A stretch of DNA of 64,000 nt from Methanosphaera sp. BMS (GCF_003268005.1 NZ_CP014213.1:930001-994000); one strand, 5' to 3'; shown: positions 1 through 9,265, numbered from the stretch's first letter. Made by a program: numbers and translations. Notes: generated by a model from the sequence alone, not told the origin.

Positions 1-54
1 TTCATACTGCTGCCACTGGCAGAAAAACTTTATTCCATATTTGAAAAAAAATGA
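1..54 (+). CDS. possible 3' end of an upstream gene (partial)
   Basis: Two plus-strand frames are open from the window edge and close quickly: one ends at a TGA at 52-54 (about 17 codons), another at a TGA at 42-44 with a C-terminus reading HTAATGRKTLFHI. Either could be the tail of a gene cut by the window edge; I cannot tell which, and I assign no function. The following 150 bases are AT-rich, with a TATA-like stretch around 148-165 that probably serves the next gene. Confidence 0.2.
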   Translation, partial: FILLPLAEKLYSIFEKK

Positions 55-204
55 TAATATACTCACTTCCTTTTAAAGTTCTTTTTTATAATAATATTTT
101 GTTAGTGCAATGTTCAAAATAATGAAAAAATATTTAAAAAACTCAAAATATAAATATAGTATATATCCCAATACATTTTATTATATAAATGGGGAAATGA
201 TATC

Positions 205-3200
205 ATGACTAAGACTAAAAAAACTTTAAAAGAGAATAAAAAAAGTCCCGAAGGTGAATCTAATAAACCTTCAAGTAATAAAGCATTAACAGCCGAAGAG
301 GTATCTGAAAAATACACAGTCAAAGAATTAAAAGAGATTTTAAGAGAAAACAATTTAAAGGTTTCAGGTAAAAAACAAGAACTTGTTGAAAGAGTTTTAC
401 CTATCCTAAATGATGATTCAAACGATACAACCGATGAAGATGTCTCCAATAATCAAGAATTAACAGAAGAAGAAGATAACAAAAGCAAAGAAGTTAACGA
501 TGAGGCATTAAGTTCTTCACTTAATACATTTGGAATAAACTATGATAATTTAACCATTAAACATGACATCGTTAAGGTAGAAACCACCAACATAGATATT
601 CAAGGAACTACCCAAAATGGATTATGCATGTCCGATTCTGAAATGTCAATAATAACCGATTCAGAGTCTTCCAATGTAAACTTGAAAATGAATCTTCCAG
701 AAGTTTCTTACAGTAACTTCGAAAATACAACATTTACACTTAACAATCTGAATTTATCCATCTTACCTAGTTCAAATCCAAAAAGTCTTGAATTTTCAGC
801 ACTTGTAGATAATTTAGAGGTAATAACCGACAAACATTATGTGAATTTAGATAATCTTAATCTGTTTTCAAAAGCGTTCCCTGATAAAAATGCCATGCTT
901 TTAGATGTTGACATAAGTAAATTCATATATCCAAACTTTAATGGTACAAGCTTTAACTTTGAAAATCTTGATTTCAATTTGGCAATAGGATTGGACGGAG
1001 AAAACCTTAACATATCAGTTAAACTACCTAAATTAAATCTTATAAGCAAAAATTACAAGGTTGACCTATCCGATTTAAATCTGAATATTGTAGTGCCTGA
1101 TTTGGAATTATCAAATCTTGGTTTATCCATACTCATGTCAGATTTCCGTTACACAAACTATGATGATGTTAATATTGACATGGAGAATGTGGATGTATCA
1201 CTTGAACCTATTTTAAATTCAAATCAGTTTGACGTACTTATTGATATGGATAACATTAATGCAACCGGGGTAACCTTCGAGGAAATGTTCCCAATGTTAA
1301 ATATTGAGGATACAGACTTTGAAAATATTACTTCCGACTCAAAAACACCGGTTAACCTGATTGGTTGTATATCCCCTCTAGATATTTATAGAATGGACCT
1401 ATCACGCATTGCCTCACTCTTGAATTCCGGATTTGACATTGACAGTTACACCCGTAGCTTGCCTGATTATGAAAGTACCATAAACGTTAGTTCTGAGGAT
1501 GCAATAGATCTGGATGATTCAAGCTTTGATATAGCAGGTATATTTGAAAACTTCGATTATTCAAGTCTAAACTCAATTGTACTTAATCTATCCGGACTGA
1601 TTGATGCAATAGGTATTGATTTAGGCGAACTGGGTATTGACCTGTCAGATTATGACTTATCCGCTATCAGCATATCCGATATTATTGATATAATGAATAA
1701 CTCCGATTTCGACATGAGTCCTATCAATTCCATGTTAAAATTATTCTCCCTTGATGAGGATAATCTTGAAATGTCCGAAGTAATTTCCAGTTTCGACTCC
1801 GAAAAATTCGACATATCCACACTACTATCAAGCCTTAACATATCCGTCGATGATATCTCCAGTATCATAAACGCATTCAACAATTCAGACCTTGATTTAG
1901 CTAAAATATTTGAAAACTTCGACTACTCAAGTTTAGATGCAATTGTACTGGACTTAACAGGAGTAATTGATTCAGCAGGTATTGATTTAACACAGATAGG
2001 TACTGTTTTATACGAACTGGGTATTGACCTTTCAGACTATGACTTATCTGCTATCAGATTGTCAGAGATTATGGACATCATAAGTAACATTGACTTTGAC
2101 ATGAACTTGCTAACAAACCTGTTAAAATCATTCGGTATTGACCTGGATGAAATTGATTTATCAGGATTAATAGCAAGCTTCGATTCTGAAAACTTCGACA
2201 TGTCCTCATTGCTGGCAAGTCTTAACATATCTACCGAGGACATCTCAGGAATAATGGATATATTCAACGATTCAGACCTTGATTTAGGTAAAATATTTGA
2301 AGACTTCGACTGGTCATGTCTGGATGCAATTGAACTGGACTTAACAGGACTTATCGATTCAATAGGCATAGATTTAACAGAGCTAGGTATTGACCTGTCA
2401 GATTATGACTTATCATCAATTAAAATATCCGATTTAGTAGGCATCTTTAGCAACTTTGACTTTGACATGAATTCCCTCTCATCCATGCTAAAATTAGCCG
2501 GCCTTGACGTTGAAAAACTTGACCTATCAGGATTAATAGCAAGTTTCGATTCTGAAAACTTCGACTTGTCCACCTTACTTGCAAGCCTTAATTTACCTGA
2601 GGATGGTTTATCAGGTATAATAGAACTATTCAATAATCCGGACATGAATTTAGGTGGCATATTTGAAAATTGTGATTATTCATGTTTAAATGCTATTGAA
2701 CTGGACTTAACAGGACTGATTGATTCATCCGGTATGGATTTATCCACGTTAGATGTGGACCTGTCAGACTATGACTTATCATCAATCAGCTTATCCGACG
2801 TTATCGATATCATAAATAAATCCGATTATGATATGTCCGAGTGGGACTTATCCGATGTTGACTTTGAGGAACTTGACCTTTCCGGATTAATAGCCAATAT
2901 TGACTCTGAAAACTTCGACCCATCCACATTACTGGCAAGCCTTAATTTACCGGCTGAGGATATCCCAGGTATCCTAGAATTGTTTAATAACCCTGACCTT
3001 GATTTAGGTGGCATATTTGAAAACTGCGACTATTCATGCCTAAACGCGATAAAACTAGATTTAACCAGACTGATTGATTCATCCGGTATAGATTTATCCA
3101 CGTTAGATGTGGACCTGTCAGACTATGACTTATCATCAATCAGCCTAGCTGATGTTGTAGGCATCATGAGTAACTTAGACTTAGACATGAACTCCATTCC

Positions 3201-4185
3201 ATCCATGCTAAAATTAACCGGCCTTGACGTTGAAAAACTTGACCTGTCAGGTTTAATAGCAAGTTTTGACACGGAAAACTTCGACCCATCCACATTACTG
3301 GAAAACCTCAACATATCTACCGACGACATCTCAGGCATAATAAAATTATTAACCAACCCTGACTTCGATTTAGGCAAAATATTTGAAAACTGCGACTACT
3401 CATGCCTGGATGCAATAAAACTAAACTTAACAGGACTAATCGATTCAATAGGCATAGATTTAACAGAGTTAGGTATTGACCTGTCAGACTATGACTTATC
3501 ATCAATCAGTCTATCTGAGCTTGTAGACATCATAAATAGCTTAGACATAGACATGGACTTGTTAACAAGCCTACTAAAATCATTCGGTATAAACCTGGAT
3601 GAAATTGACTTATCAGGATTAATAGCCACTTTCGATTCTGAAAACTTCGACTTGTCCGCATTACTGTCAAGCCTTAATTTACCTGTCGAGGATATTTCAA
3701 GCATCATTGATATGTTTACTAACTCTGACCTTGACTTAGAAGGCATATTTGAAAACTGCGACTACTCATGCCTTGATGCAATAAAACTGGATTTAACAGG
3801 AATAGTAGATTCAAACGACCTGGACTTATCATCATTAGGCATTGACCTGTCAGAATATGACTTATCATCAATCAGCCTATCCGAAGTTATTGATATCATA
3901 AATAATTCTGAATTTATCAAGTCCGCATCTTCAACCATGATAAAATTATTCAGTCTTGACTTTGATGACTTTGATTGGTCTGGATTAGTTGTCAGTTATG
4001 ATTTAGACGAGCTTGACATATCCGCTTTATTGACTAGCCTGAACATACCTGGCGTTGATATTTCAGCTACTTTAGAAACGTTCAACAACAATGGTCTGGA
4101 TTTAGTCGAACTTATTAATCAAATGTTAAGCATGTTCCTGGAAAAACCTGCACTTGAAGCTCCAGGTGCTGATGAAGCTGAATAA
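205..4185 (+). CDS. SAP-domain protein with seven acidic ~122-residue repeats
   Basis: This 1326-residue protein has no signal peptide or membrane segment, so it should stay in the cytoplasm. A lysine-rich start (1-30) leads into a SAP-type helix-extension-helix at about 37-68 (YTVKELKEILRENNL...GKKQELVERV), a fold known for DNA or RNA binding. Residues 70-100 are a D/E-rich linker. Residues 100-445 hold loose repeats rich in L, N and D. From residue 446 to about 1303 seven tandem copies of a unit of about 122 residues follow, starting IFENxDYS and containing DLSDYDLSSISLS and DLSGLIASFDSENFD. Runs such as YDLSS-ISLSD have leucine every fifth residue, which recalls pentapeptide-repeat solenoids. 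Start ATG 205 follows GGGGAAATGATATC. The repeats are very acidic with almost no Arg or Lys. Function unknown; a DNA- or nucleoprotein-associated scaffold is only an inference. Confidence 0.85.
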   Translation: MTKTKKTLKENKKSPEGESNKPSSNKALTAEEVSEKYTVKELKEILRENNLKVSGKKQELVERVLPILNDDSNDTTDEDVSNNQELTEEEDNKSKEVNDEALSSSLNTFGINYDNLTIKHDIVKVETTNIDIQGTTQNGLCMSDSEMSIITDSESSNVNLKMNLPEVSYSNFENTTFTLNNLNLSILPSSNPKSLEFSALVDNLEVITDKHYVNLDNLNLFSKAFPDKNAMLLDVDISKFIYPNFNGTSFNFENLDFNLAIGLDGENLNISVKLPKLNLISKNYKVDLSDLNLNIVVPDLELSNLGLSILMSDFRYTNYDDVNIDMENVDVSLEPILNSNQFDVLIDMDNINATGVTFEEMFPMLNIEDTDFENITSDSKTPVNLIGCISPLDIYRMDLSRIASLLNSGFDIDSYTRSLPDYESTINVSSEDAIDLDDSSFDIAGIFENFDYSSLNSIVLNLSGLIDAIGIDLGELGIDLSDYDLSAISISDIIDIMNNSDFDMSPINSMLKLFSLDEDNLEMSEVISSFDSEKFDISTLLSSLNISVDDISSIINAFNNSDLDLAKIFENFDYSSLDAIVLDLTGVIDSAGIDLTQIGTVLYELGIDLSDYDLSAIRLSEIMDIISNIDFDMNLLTNLLKSFGIDLDEIDLSGLIASFDSENFDMSSLLASLNISTEDISGIMDIFNDSDLDLGKIFEDFDWSCLDAIELDLTGLIDSIGIDLTELGIDLSDYDLSSIKISDLVGIFSNFDFDMNSLSSMLKLAGLDVEKLDLSGLIASFDSENFDLSTLLASLNLPEDGLSGIIELFNNPDMNLGGIFENCDYSCLNAIELDLTGLIDSSGMDLSTLDVDLSDYDLSSISLSDVIDIINKSDYDMSEWDLSDVDFEELDLSGLIANIDSENFDPSTLLASLNLPAEDIPGILELFNNPDLDLGGIFENCDYSCLNAIKLDLTRLIDSSGIDLSTLDVDLSDYDLSSISLADVVGIMSNLDLDMNSIPSMLKLTGLDVEKLDLSGLIASFDTENFDPSTLLENLNISTDDISGIIKLLTNPDFDLGKIFENCDYSCLDAIKLNLTGLIDSIGIDLTELGIDLSDYDLSSISLSELVDIINSLDIDMDLLTSLLKSFGINLDEIDLSGLIATFDSENFDLSALLSSLNLPVEDISSIIDMFTNSDLDLEGIFENCDYSCLDAIKLDLTGIVDSNDLDLSSLGIDLSEYDLSSISLSEVIDIINNSEFIKSASSTMIKLFSLDFDDFDWSGLVVSYDLDELDISALLTSLNIPGVDISATLETFNNNGLDLVELINQMLSMFLEKPALEAPGADEAE
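1540..4110 (+). repeat. seven imperfect tandem repeats, ~366 bp each, inside the SAP-domain gene
   Basis: Unit starts, taken at the IFEN/IFED codons, are 1540, 1906, 2293, 2659, 3013, 3379 and 3745. Unit lengths are therefore 122, 129, 122, 118, 122 and 122 residues plus a degenerate last unit. The second unit carries a seven-residue insertion (around TQIGTVLYE) and the fourth is four residues short, with a DLSDVDFEELD run replacing the usual MLK segment. All length changes keep the reading frame. Confidence 0.9.
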
Positions 4186-4240
4186 GAAAATAAGCGTAAT
4201 ATTTATCAGAGAAATAAATCTGAAAAAAGTATAAAAGAAA

Positions 4241-4288
4241 AAAAAGTGATAGTGGAATGATTTTCACTATCAACACTTACTTTTTTTT
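4241..4288 (+). terminator. intrinsic-type terminator after the SAP-domain gene
   Basis: GATAGTG at 4248-4254 pairs with CACTATC at 4265-4271. The stem is extended outward by AAGT/ACTT with a small bulge and is followed by a run of eight T at 4281-4288. It lies 60 bases past the stop codon. Confidence 0.65.
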
Positions 4289-4632
4289 AAGGATTTGTTC
4301 ATAATTGCCCATTTTCACCGTCTAAATGTATTCATTATTATATATCACCCACCATTTTCCAAATCTTTGTTTTTATTATTGTCCATTGAGATATCATTTT
4401 ACAATCAACATATCCAATCAAAACCCCCTGATATCCATAATCACCATTCAATGCTATTACTATTTAGATGAATGAATAAACATATTTACATTAAAATATG
4501 TATATAATAAACAATTATCATTTATTGGATTAAATTTAACCCTTAGCTTAAACAATAACTATAATAAAACCAAAATTCAATATAATAACATAAAAACAAC
4601 AATTCAATAAAAAAGATAAGGAGTGCTAATCA
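4289..4632. other. intergenic region before thiM
   Basis: No gene is seen here. A TATA-like stretch lies near 4499-4512 (TATGTATATAATAAA) and a second, weaker one near 4577-4590. I looked for the conserved parts of a TPP riboswitch (CTGAGA and ACCTGA-type segments) before thiM and did not see them. Confidence 0.5.
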
Positions 4633-5484
4633 ATGAATGAAGTAATAAACAACATATGTGATTGTGTTACAAAACTTAGAAAAGAAAGTCCGCTAGTTCA
4701 CTGCATAACAAATACCGTAACGGTAAACGACTGTGCAAATGCAGTGCTGGCAGTAGGGGCATCCCCCATAATGGCAAATGAACCACTTGAAGCAGAAGAG
4801 ATGGTCACAATCGTAAACTCCTTATTGATAAATATAGGAACATTAAACCAGAAACAGATAGAAGCCATGAAAATAGCAGCAGAAACGGCAGACAAACTTG
4901 AAAAGGCATACGTATTGGATCCTGTGGGAATAGGTGTAAGCAATATAAGAAATCAGACATCACTTGATTTGATAAAGTCAAATCCTACAATCATAAGGGG
5001 AAACCTATCAGAGATAAAAACACTTGCAAACCTGATAGGAATTCTAGAGGAATGTACACAGGCAAAAGGTGTGGATGTAGCAGACAGTGATGTCATAAAC
5101 AATGATACCCTTGAATCCAATGCAATAATAGTCAAGAATATAGCAGAAAAGTTAAATACGACAATAGCAGTATCCGGTCCAATAGACATAATATCAGACG
5201 GCGTTGAGATATATGCAATAGAAAACGGCCATAGCATGATGAGCCGGATAACCGGCAGCGGATGTATGCTTGGCTGTATACTGGCAGCATACAATGCCAT
5301 AACAACACCATTATATGCGGCTATAACCGCAACGGCCGTACTCGGAATAGCAGGTGAAATAGCAGCACAAACAACAAAGGTAAACAATAAAGGTACAGGT
5401 ACATTCAGAAGCGAACTTTTAGATGAATTATCCAACATGGATGACCAGACCGTACAGGATTACATTAAAATCAGCAGATTATAA
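4633..5484 (+). CDS. thiM: hydroxyethylthiazole kinase
   Basis: ThiM phosphorylates 4-methyl-5-(2-hydroxyethyl)thiazole with ATP, the salvage entry of the thiazole half of thiamine. The 283-residue length is close to the family norm. Family signatures visible are the N-terminal VHCITNTVTVNDCANAVLA and GASPIMA block (substrate pocket), VLDPVGIG, a TIIRGNLSEIK segment, and near the C-terminus ITGSGCMLGC, whose GSGC cysteine is the conserved active-site position of the ribokinase-like fold. The start is set by AAGGAG at 4618-4623, nine bases before ATG 4633. thiE follows 54 bases after its stop on the same strand, so the two are probably co-transcribed. Their products supply the thiazole phosphate that ThiE then couples. 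Confidence 0.95.
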   Translation: MNEVINNICDCVTKLRKESPLVHCITNTVTVNDCANAVLAVGASPIMANEPLEAEEMVTIVNSLLINIGTLNQKQIEAMKIAAETADKLEKAYVLDPVGIGVSNIRNQTSLDLIKSNPTIIRGNLSEIKTLANLIGILEECTQAKGVDVADSDVINNDTLESNAIIVKNIAEKLNTTIAVSGPIDIISDGVEIYAIENGHSMMSRITGSGCMLGCILAAYNAITTPLYAAITATAVLGIAGEIAAQTTKVNNKGTGTFRSELLDELSNMDDQTVQDYIKISRL

Positions 5485-5538
5485 TCCGGCATTATATTAT
5501 AATAGAGTATTTTGAATAAATCTAAGGAGCAAATTTAT

Positions 5539-6165
5539 ATGATTGATTATAGTGTCTATCTGGTAACAGACCAGTTCAATTTAAATGAGGATGAGTTTTT
5601 AAATGTAATAGAAGAGGCCGTAAAGGGCAAAACCACGATGGTTCAACTAAGGGAAAAAGACTCCGATACACGTGAGTTTTATGAACTTGCATTAAAGGTC
5701 AAGGCCATAACCGACAAATACGACGTACCCCTTATAATAAATGACCGACTGGACATAGCACAGGCGGTAGGCTGTGCAGGTGTACATCTTGGCCAGAGTG
5801 ACATGCCATGTACGGTGGCAAGAGAGATACTTGGCGATGATAAGATTATAGGAATAAGTGCCACCACATATGATGAGGCAATACAGGCCCAATCTGATGG
5901 GGCTGACTATCTTGGAGTAGGTGGAATATATCCTACCAATACAAAGAAAGATGCGGGCATATCAACACATGATGATCTATTGAAAATAAAAGAGGACATT
6001 AACATACCCACAGTTGCTATCGGTGGAATAAAAGAGGACAATGCGGGTGAAATAGTAAAAAGATATGGCTTTGATGGTGTGGCCGTCGTATCTGCCATAA
6101 TGCTTAGTGAAAATCCTAAAAAGACATCAGAGAACTTCTCAAGAATAGTTAAAGAATTAGAATAA
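5539..6165 (+). CDS. thiE: thiamine-phosphate synthase
   Basis: ThiE joins hydroxymethylpyrimidine diphosphate to hydroxyethylthiazole phosphate to give thiamine phosphate. The frame is open from a TTG at 5512, but AAGGAG at 5524-5529 sits ten bases before ATG 5539. I therefore choose the 208-residue protein starting MIDYSVYLVTDQ, which is also where the TIM-barrel begins. Motifs: VQLREKDSDTREFYE (diphosphate-binding QLREK), LIINDRLDIAQAVGCAGVHLGQ, IIGISATTYDEA, GADYLGVGGIYPTNTK, VAIGGI and GVAVVSAIM. All are typical of ThiE and all are intact. It lies between thiM and an ADP-ribosylglycohydrolase-like gene in one directional cluster. Confidence 0.95.
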   Translation: MIDYSVYLVTDQFNLNEDEFLNVIEEAVKGKTTMVQLREKDSDTREFYELALKVKAITDKYDVPLIINDRLDIAQAVGCAGVHLGQSDMPCTVAREILGDDKIIGISATTYDEAIQAQSDGADYLGVGGIYPTNTKKDAGISTHDDLLKIKEDINIPTVAIGGIKEDNAGEIVKRYGFDGVAVVSAIMLSENPKKTSENFSRIVKELE

Positions 6166-6189
6166 ATCCAAAAAATTAAGGTAATATTT

Positions 6190-7131
6190 ATGAAAATAGA
6201 TGACATTAAAGCTGCAATAATGGGATCGGTTGTAGCCGACGCTCTCGGCGTTCCATATGAATTTCATCATAAGGAGGAGATGACTGCCAACCCTGCCGTC
6301 GGTATGACCGGTTATGGTACATACAATCAGGAGCCAGGCACATGGTCTGATGACTCATCACTTATGCTTGCATGTATGGACAGCCTACTTAACGGCCTGG
6401 ACTATGAGGATATGATGAGAAAATTTGCATTATACTACTTTGAGGCAGCATATACCCCAGATAACCACCTATTTGATATTGGCAATACTACACGGGATGC
6501 AATCAACAACTATGCAAACGGCAGAAGTGCATTGGAATCAGGCTGTGACGGTCTGCGCTCAAACGGCAACGGGTCACTCATGAGGATAATGCCAATCATA
6601 TTATACCTGTATGATAAGGACTTATCCGTTGATGAGAAAAAAGAGATAATATACAACGTATCCGCGTTAACCCATGCTCATATCATCAGTAAGGCATCAT
6701 GTTATATCTATAACATCATAATAGAGGAGATACTCAAGTATAGGGATGAATTGGATTTCAAATCAATATTGGAGAATGCTATTAGCAGGTGTCATGACTA
6801 TATTGAAAGCGTAAAGCTAACCAAAGAGCTTTACATGATATATGATGGAAGCATATTTTCATGGGATGATGAAGCCATCCGCGGCAAGGGCTATGTCGTA
6901 AATTCATTGAATATTGCAATACATACATGTTACACTACCGACAGCTATGAAGAATCCGTTCTCAAGGCAGTTAATATCGGCGGTGATACCGATACCAATG
7001 CAATCATAACAGCAGGACTCTCGGCATTATACTATGGCCATGAATCAATACCCACCGAATGGATTGACGTGATAAAAAGAAGGGAATACATCTATAAATT
7101 ATGTGACAAATTCTATGAATCACTAGAATAA
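6190..7131 (+). CDS. ADP-ribosylglycohydrolase family protein
   Basis: This 313-residue protein carries the metal-binding signatures of the DraG/ADP-ribosylglycohydrolase fold: MGSVVADALGVPYEF at the N-terminus, GTWSDDSSLML (the SDD metal site), GNGSLMRIMPI, and NIGGDTDTNAIITAGL near the C-terminus (the GGDTDT metal site). Members remove ADP-ribose from proteins or small molecules using two Mg or Mn ions. It begins 24 bases after thiE with AAGGT at 6178-6182 before ATG 6190, so it belongs to the thiamine cluster. That context suggests a substrate among ADP-ribose-like or adenylated thiazole compounds rather than nitrogenase reductase; this is inference only. No nif genes are present in the window. 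Confidence 0.88.
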   Translation: MKIDDIKAAIMGSVVADALGVPYEFHHKEEMTANPAVGMTGYGTYNQEPGTWSDDSSLMLACMDSLLNGLDYEDMMRKFALYYFEAAYTPDNHLFDIGNTTRDAINNYANGRSALESGCDGLRSNGNGSLMRIMPIILYLYDKDLSVDEKKEIIYNVSALTHAHIISKASCYIYNIIIEEILKYRDELDFKSILENAISRCHDYIESVKLTKELYMIYDGSIFSWDDEAIRGKGYVVNSLNIAIHTCYTTDSYEESVLKAVNIGGDTDTNAIITAGLSALYYGHESIPTEWIDVIKRREYIYKLCDKFYESLE

Positions 7132-7215
7132 TAGGTAATTAAGCCAATTAATCATAGTCGAGAAGATGATGCAATATCAGGGGATTTACTTTTTATTTTT
7201 ACAGTTTGATTTTAC

Positions 7216-7276
7216 GTGGAAAGTCTCTAACCAAATTATACAGTCATTTATGATTGGATTTCCACTTACTTTTTCT
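7216..7276 (+). terminator. probable terminator of the thiM-thiE cluster
   Basis: GTGGAAA at 7216-7222 pairs with TTTCCAC at 7259-7265. An inner CCAA/TTGG pairing lies within the long loop, and a T-rich tail follows at 7266-7276. It sits about 85 bases past the ADP-ribosylglycohydrolase stop. Confidence 0.45.
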
Positions 7277-7639
7277 TATTATGTTACGTGCTGCATTTAT
7301 ACATATTCCCTTTTTATGATTCATATAATCCCCTATTTATTCATATTCCTATGAATTAATTAGAACTTGAAGAAAGATTATGAAATTATTACATTGATGA
7401 TTATCATACTTTCAGTAAATACTATACTACTACAATAACACTACAAAATTAAGGGTAATAAGAAGCAATACCTGATGGGTCTTAAGAATTAATAATTAAA
7501 CATAAAAATAACATAACTTCAAAAAATTATTAAGTATTACCCATATATAACAATATACAAAAATTAATATTGCAAAACACTATAATTAGGTTTTTAACTA
7601 TATTGTGAAAAAATAGATAAATAATAGATTAATTAATTT
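7277..7639. other. intergenic region between convergent genes
   Basis: No gene supported. The short hydrophobic plus-strand frame at 7166-7354 overlaps the hairpin and has no ribosome site. A distant GGGTAATA/TATTACCC inverted pair (about 7453 and 7536) is visible but too far apart to interpret. Confidence 0.4.
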
Positions 7640-9091
7640 CTATATAAATGAAAATGTTTTTGGTGGAACATAGATTATATCATCATTTTTCTCAATTTTA
7701 TTTGTTTTATTAGAGATTATTATAGCATAAGGACTATCATATTTATTCATGAATTTCTTTACTTGCCTGTTATTTTTTTTACCAATTCCCACCTCTATTG
7801 GAATAGGTTGATGAAACTCTTTTTGTATGATAAAATCAGGTCCTCCACTAGTTTTATCATAGAATATGTTAAATATTTTATCCGGCTGGTAACTTAGCCT
7901 ATTTTTTAAATTAAATAATAATGAAGCTACTAAATTTTCAAGTAATATGCCTTCATAATCCTGTTTTTTTGTTATGCTATGACCAAACTTCTTATTAATC
8001 CCATTTTTCAGACTTGGAGTTGCAATATAATACTTCCATGATCTTCTAGATTGAGTTTCAGATCCACCATATGCTTGATAATGAAACATTATACGTGTCT
8101 GTTCTAAAATGTTGAATATCCTATTAATAGTGCTTGTACTATTGTTTAAATTAGCTGCCACTTTATTTTGACTGATTTGACCTGGTTTTTGTGAAGATAT
8201 CAAAACAAGTACCCTATATACATTATCCTGTGCATTTTTATTTAAATTATATTCAGGAGTAATATCTTGTGTAATTATCTTAGATACTATTGACCATAAT
8301 TCTTCTGTCATATCAGTAAGATACTTTTTATTTAATACAGAACAAAAGCCACCATACTTAAAATAAGTTTCCCAATCATTTAGAACATAACCATCAATAT
8401 TTATTAAATCTTGAAAAGTTTTAAACTCCTGTTTTTGTGCATTTTTCACATTACCCTCAAACAATAATTCAACCAAATCATTAGAAATAGGAGTACTATA
8501 ATCATATTTTAGTTTCAAATGTTGAGTATAATTTAATGGTAAAATCTCATGCATCTTTAATCGTCTAGCAACATCTGCATTAAAATTCAGATGTAATGAA
8601 GATGATCCAGATAACATCATAAATATATTGAAAGTTTTATCATATATTAATTTAACATGTAAATCCCAATTTTTATCATAATGTGCTTCATCAATGAATA
8701 TGAATAACTGTTTATCAAGCAATGCAGGCGTAGTATTATGGACCGTTTGCAAGTAATCTTCAATAACATCTTTTAAGTTAACTTCACCAAGAGCATTTAT
8801 TTCATCACAAGAGATATATAATATATCACTAGAAGAAATATCTTTTTGCTTTAACAGATATTCATATGCCTGATATAATAAAGTGGTTTTTCCAACACCT
8901 CTAAGACCAGGTAAAATAAATAATCTTTCATCACTTTCATGTTGTAAATAATCATCAATTCTTCTTTTGATAATGTCAAATTCATGACGTTTATTATATT
9001 TTATACCATTAAATGAAAATAATTTGTTATTTAAAGATGAAGGAACTTCTGTTAATTGTTTATTAATATAATTAGATAGTGCATTATCCAT
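7640..9091 (-). CDS. archaeal AAA-type ATPase with PD-(D/E)XK-like C-terminus
   Basis: This is a protein of the ATPase_2/DUF4143-like group. From the N-terminus it has Walker A GLRGVGKTT (62-70), Walker B LFIFIDEAH (129-137), a sensor-type MMLSGSSS (158-165) and DVARRLKMHEILPL. A winged-helix-like region follows (about 290-340, GQISQNKVAANLNNSTSTIN), then a C-terminal PDFII...IPIEVG segment that resembles the core of a PD-(D/E)XK nuclease. The frame is open from ATG 9103, but GGTGAT lies just before ATG 9091, so I take that start (483 residues). The gene stands alone, convergent with the thiamine cluster. Three phased direct repeats lie directly upstream, probably a control region. Its codons end mostly in A or T, unlike thiM-thiE, which suggests separate acquisition. 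Cellular role unknown. Confidence 0.8.
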   Translation of the reverse strand: MDNALSNYINKQLTEVPSSLNNKLFSFNGIKYNKRHEFDIIKRRIDDYLQHESDERLFILPGLRGVGKTTLLYQAYEYLLKQKDISSSDILYISCDEINALGEVNLKDVIEDYLQTVHNTTPALLDKQLFIFIDEAHYDKNWDLHVKLIYDKTFNIFMMLSGSSSLHLNFNADVARRLKMHEILPLNYTQHLKLKYDYSTPISNDLVELLFEGNVKNAQKQEFKTFQDLINIDGYVLNDWETYFKYGGFCSVLNKKYLTDMTEELWSIVSKIITQDITPEYNLNKNAQDNVYRVLVLISSQKPGQISQNKVAANLNNSTSTINRIFNILEQTRIMFHYQAYGGSETQSRRSWKYYIATPSLKNGINKKFGHSITKKQDYEGILLENLVASLLFNLKNRLSYQPDKIFNIFYDKTSGGPDFIIQKEFHQPIPIEVGIGKKNNRQVKKFMNKYDSPYAIIISNKTNKIEKNDDIIYVPPKTFSFI

Positions 9092-9137
9092 AAAAATCAC
9101 CATTAATATATAATATGTTTATAGTTATATAAAAATC

Positions 9138-9224
9138 ATTCGCAAATACCGAACAAAAAATACATAAAATTATTCGCAAATACCGAACAAAAAACATATA
9201 TTATTATTAGCAAATAGCAAACAA
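9138..9224. repeat. three direct repeats at exact 34-bp spacing upstream of the ATPase gene
   Basis: Copies begin at 9138, 9172 and 9206. The first two are identical over 23 bases (core ATTCGCAAATACCGAACAA); the third is a decayed copy, ATTAGCAAATAGCAAACAA. Each intact copy contains TTCG-N7-CGAA, an inverted pair. The array starts 47 bases before the chosen ATPase start, where its promoter and leader should be, so an operator bound by the ATPase or a partner is a reasonable guess. Three copies with AT-rich 11-base gaps do not look like CRISPR. Confidence 0.75.
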
Positions 9225-9265
9225 TATACTATTAATTGAATTAAGAGAGTGTGCAACAATTCATT

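Noticed and set aside
114-449. A 111-codon minus-strand frame over the start of the SAP-domain gene
   Set aside because: It is a shadow of the real gene and its own promoter region; composition is Ser/Leu/Phe-rich antisense.
4289-4632. TPP riboswitch upstream of thiM
   Set aside because: The conserved CTGAGA and ACCTGA-type segments and the expected stems are not visible.
7166-7354. A 62-codon hydrophobic plus-strand frame after the thiamine cluster
   Set aside because: It overlaps the terminator hairpin, lacks a ribosome site and is rich in Phe/Tyr/Ile as expected from AT-rich non-coding DNA.
9138-9224. CRISPR array
   Set aside because: Only three copies, one decayed, with AT-rich 11-base gaps that are too short for spacers and no cas genes.
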